A DNA stretch of 64,000 nucleotides from Clostridia bacterium (GTDB lineage Bacteria; Bacillota_A; Clostridia; Christensenellales; Aristaeellaceae), in the NCBI GenBank assembly GCA_017430945.1, contig JAFRMB010000033.1:19494-83493 (forward strand). The letters run 5' to 3'. Position 1 is the first letter of the stretch. Each line of letters starts with the position of its first letter. The notes below the pieces were generated by a model. The model was not told the DNA's origin. It was given only the letters and a program-made list of their open reading frames with translations, and searched no databases. Shown here piece after piece: positions 62,913-64,000 of the stretch. The position numbers and the translations under genes are program-made.

Positions 62913-63117
62913 CTGGATCTCCTCCTCTCTCGGGTCTCTGTTTTACATCAGACTGACAGGGTGACTCGTGTTTGCCGTATGCTTTATTTGAAACGCGTGC
63001 AAATACAGCGCAGATGACTTGACGGGTCGACCGTGCTGTTTCCTGCTCCATGCTGCGACAGGACGGTGGAAAGCCAAGTCACAAATGTTTTCACTTTCAC
63101 CCTGATGAATCGCCTTG

Positions 63118-63146
63118 ATTCTATCATATACCGCGATTGCTGTCAA
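63118..63146 (-). promoter_or_regulatory. Promoter of the RiPP locus
   Basis: On the minus strand consensus TTGACA (63141-63146) and TAGAAT (63118-63123) are 17 bases apart. The start is near 63111, giving a leader of about 200 bases before the precursor. The stretch 62913-63117 holds no recognised gene; the length of the leader leaves room for regulation. Confidence 0.75.
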
Positions 63147-63310
63147 ATTATTCCGCATATTATTCAAATATTAACATATGCTGTTCACCTGGGGAAGCCG
63201 ACTCCAATCCTCCTTATGATCCTGTTCAAAAACGGCACATCTAACGATCAGAGTCTGCTGACTATATCCTCCTCTCCTTTGGAATTTGCGCAATTTATTA
63301 TACATTATCT

Positions 63311-63372
63311 TTATGATCCGAACGCCACGATAGCTTTTCGCACAACAGGATAACTCTTTGAGTCGGTCCTTG
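63311..63372 (+). repeat. Dispersed repeat family G, truncated copy C
   Basis: GATCCGAACGCCACGATAGC and the following CGCACAACAGGATAACTCTTTG match the first 60 bases of copies A (19762) and B (40551). The rest of the element is missing. Confidence 0.65.
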
Positions 63373-63425
63373 ACTTCACACATCCAGTTCTCAGGGAAAA
63401 GCCCCCGAAGGTCCGCTGCGATGAT

Positions 63426-63734
63426 TTGACCAGGAACCAGCGTGAGATCCTCGCACGTCTCTACCGGGCATTTAAGAAACGCGAGTTCAGCGTTGAAAAC
63501 AGCGCCATGGTATTGGGGTTGATCGGGTCATCAGCAAGCTTCCGTCTCATCGGCTTTGCAGAGCGCGGGATTCTGAACCAGCGAATATGCCTCGGGGGAG
63601 AAGGCAGCTTCAGTTTTGCCATATCGCCCCGGGACTATCCGCAGTGTTTCGCAGATTACAATACCGGCTCTGTGTCCTTGGGAGATCGTACAGCAGCCGC
63701 AGTACGCGTGCCGCTTGCAGCAGCCAGCGCGTGA
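63426..63734 (+). CDS. Possible HTH-domain protein fragment
   Basis: The frame, with TTG as first possible start, reads LTRNQREILARLYRAFKKRE and then FAERGILNQR and DYPQCF, which has the feel of a winged helix-turn-helix at the end of a mobile-element protein. There is no clear ribosome site and the upstream sequence is the repeat copy at 63311. It may be a relic. The last 25 codons look like noise. Confidence 0.3.
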   Translation: MTRNQREILARLYRAFKKREFSVENSAMVLGLIGSSASFRLIGFAERGILNQRICLGGEGSFSFAISPRDYPQCFADYNTGSVSLGDRTAAAVRVPLAAASA

Positions 63735-63928
63735 CAGGACAACCTGACGCCATCCTGCGCACGCCGCGCCTTAAGCGCCCACGTCTCGCTCACAGCGCCC
63801 CTGTCGCGGGCTTTGGCCACCTCGTTGAAGAACGGGGCGGCTTTTCCTTTCGCGGCTTACAGGGGGGAACAGGGGGCGTGGGGTGGGAGTTGATGAGACG
63901 GCCTTTATGGCTCAGGTCGAGCCGCGAC
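63735..63928. other. Intergenic region without a recognised gene
   Basis: Nothing recognisable lies here. A minus-strand frame is open but has no features. Confidence 0.3.
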
Positions 63929-64000
63929 CTACTGTGTGGTCAATGCCATGATGACCGCGCCCACGGCGGCGATGCCCAGGAACAGCAGCACCAGAAGCCA
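63929..64000 (-). CDS. C-terminal end of a membrane protein (cut by window edge)
   Basis: The last 72 bases on the minus strand read WLLVLLFLGIAAVGAVIMAL and TTQ before a TAG stop (63929-63931). This is a single membrane helix with a short tail. The family cannot be named from 23 residues. Confidence 0.55.
   Translation of the reverse strand, partial: WLLVLLFLGIAAVGAVIMALTTQ

Overview
The window looks like a chromosome segment of a gut-type, anaerobic, low-abundance or uncultured Clostridia-like member of the Bacillota. The reasons are AGGAGG-type ribosome binding sites, TTGACA/TATAAT promoters, many Sec signal peptides on secreted SH3, Ig-like, BspA-type leucine-rich repeat and peptidoglycan-binding proteins, and close matches to fructoselysine catabolism genes. 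The G+C content is fairly high for the group. No rRNA, tRNA, CRISPR array or plasmid/phage replication gene was seen. Genus cannot be fixed from the sequence alone.

Layout. 0-3.4 kb: an FMN/FAD-containing secreted reductase-like flavoprotein with a divergent LysR regulator. 4-20 kb: secreted and surface proteins (a 1040-residue Cys-rich/peptidoglycan-binding/Ig-like protein, a secreted HAD phosphatase, a BspA-type LRR protein, a thioredoxin-like protein, an M13 metallopeptidase), small housekeeping-type genes (XRE, VOC, GNAT, DUF3592) and IS relics. 20.4-26.9 kb: a seven-gene operon that joins a polyamine-type ABC transporter (PotABCD-like) to fructoselysine-6-phosphate deglycase, epimerase and kinase (frlBCD). 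27.5-40.4 kb: a divergent sugar locus. The left arm carries an AraGHF/Rbs-type ABC importer, a creatininase-family protein, an aldose-1-epimerase-like protein and a DUF5107/TPR protein. The right arm carries an SDR dehydrogenase, a galactonate dehydratase (DgoD), an SMP-30 lactonase and a LacI regulator. Two identical operator-like sites sit just downstream of the two divergent promoters. 40.8-50.4 kb: an S41 peptidase, membrane proteins, a STAS-kinase fusion, a PAP2 phosphatase, SH3 proteins and decayed phage tail genes. 50.7-60 kb: two more FMN/FAD flavoproteins, the first with a divergent TetR regulator and a perfect palindromic operator, and a Na/Pi cotransporter. 61-63.2 kb: a compact RiPP-like locus on the minus strand, with a 42-residue precursor peptide, a radical SAM/SPASM maturase and a PqqD-like recognition protein, bounded by a consensus promoter and a strong terminator.

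How the parts fit. The importers and catabolic genes suggest scavenging of Amadori products and of an aldose oxidised without phosphorylation. The three secreted flavoproteins suggest extracytoplasmic disposal of electrons to organic acceptors. The secreted SH3/PG-binding/LRR proteins suggest a rich cell surface. The intergenic space holds many decayed fragments (IS66, IS1182-like, phage tail, SH3 domains, duplicated gene tails) and at least four families of dispersed repeats. The best candidate for an undescribed system is the radical SAM peptide locus at 61.06-62.91 kb. The precursor is a short frame (62784-62912) that was easy to miss.
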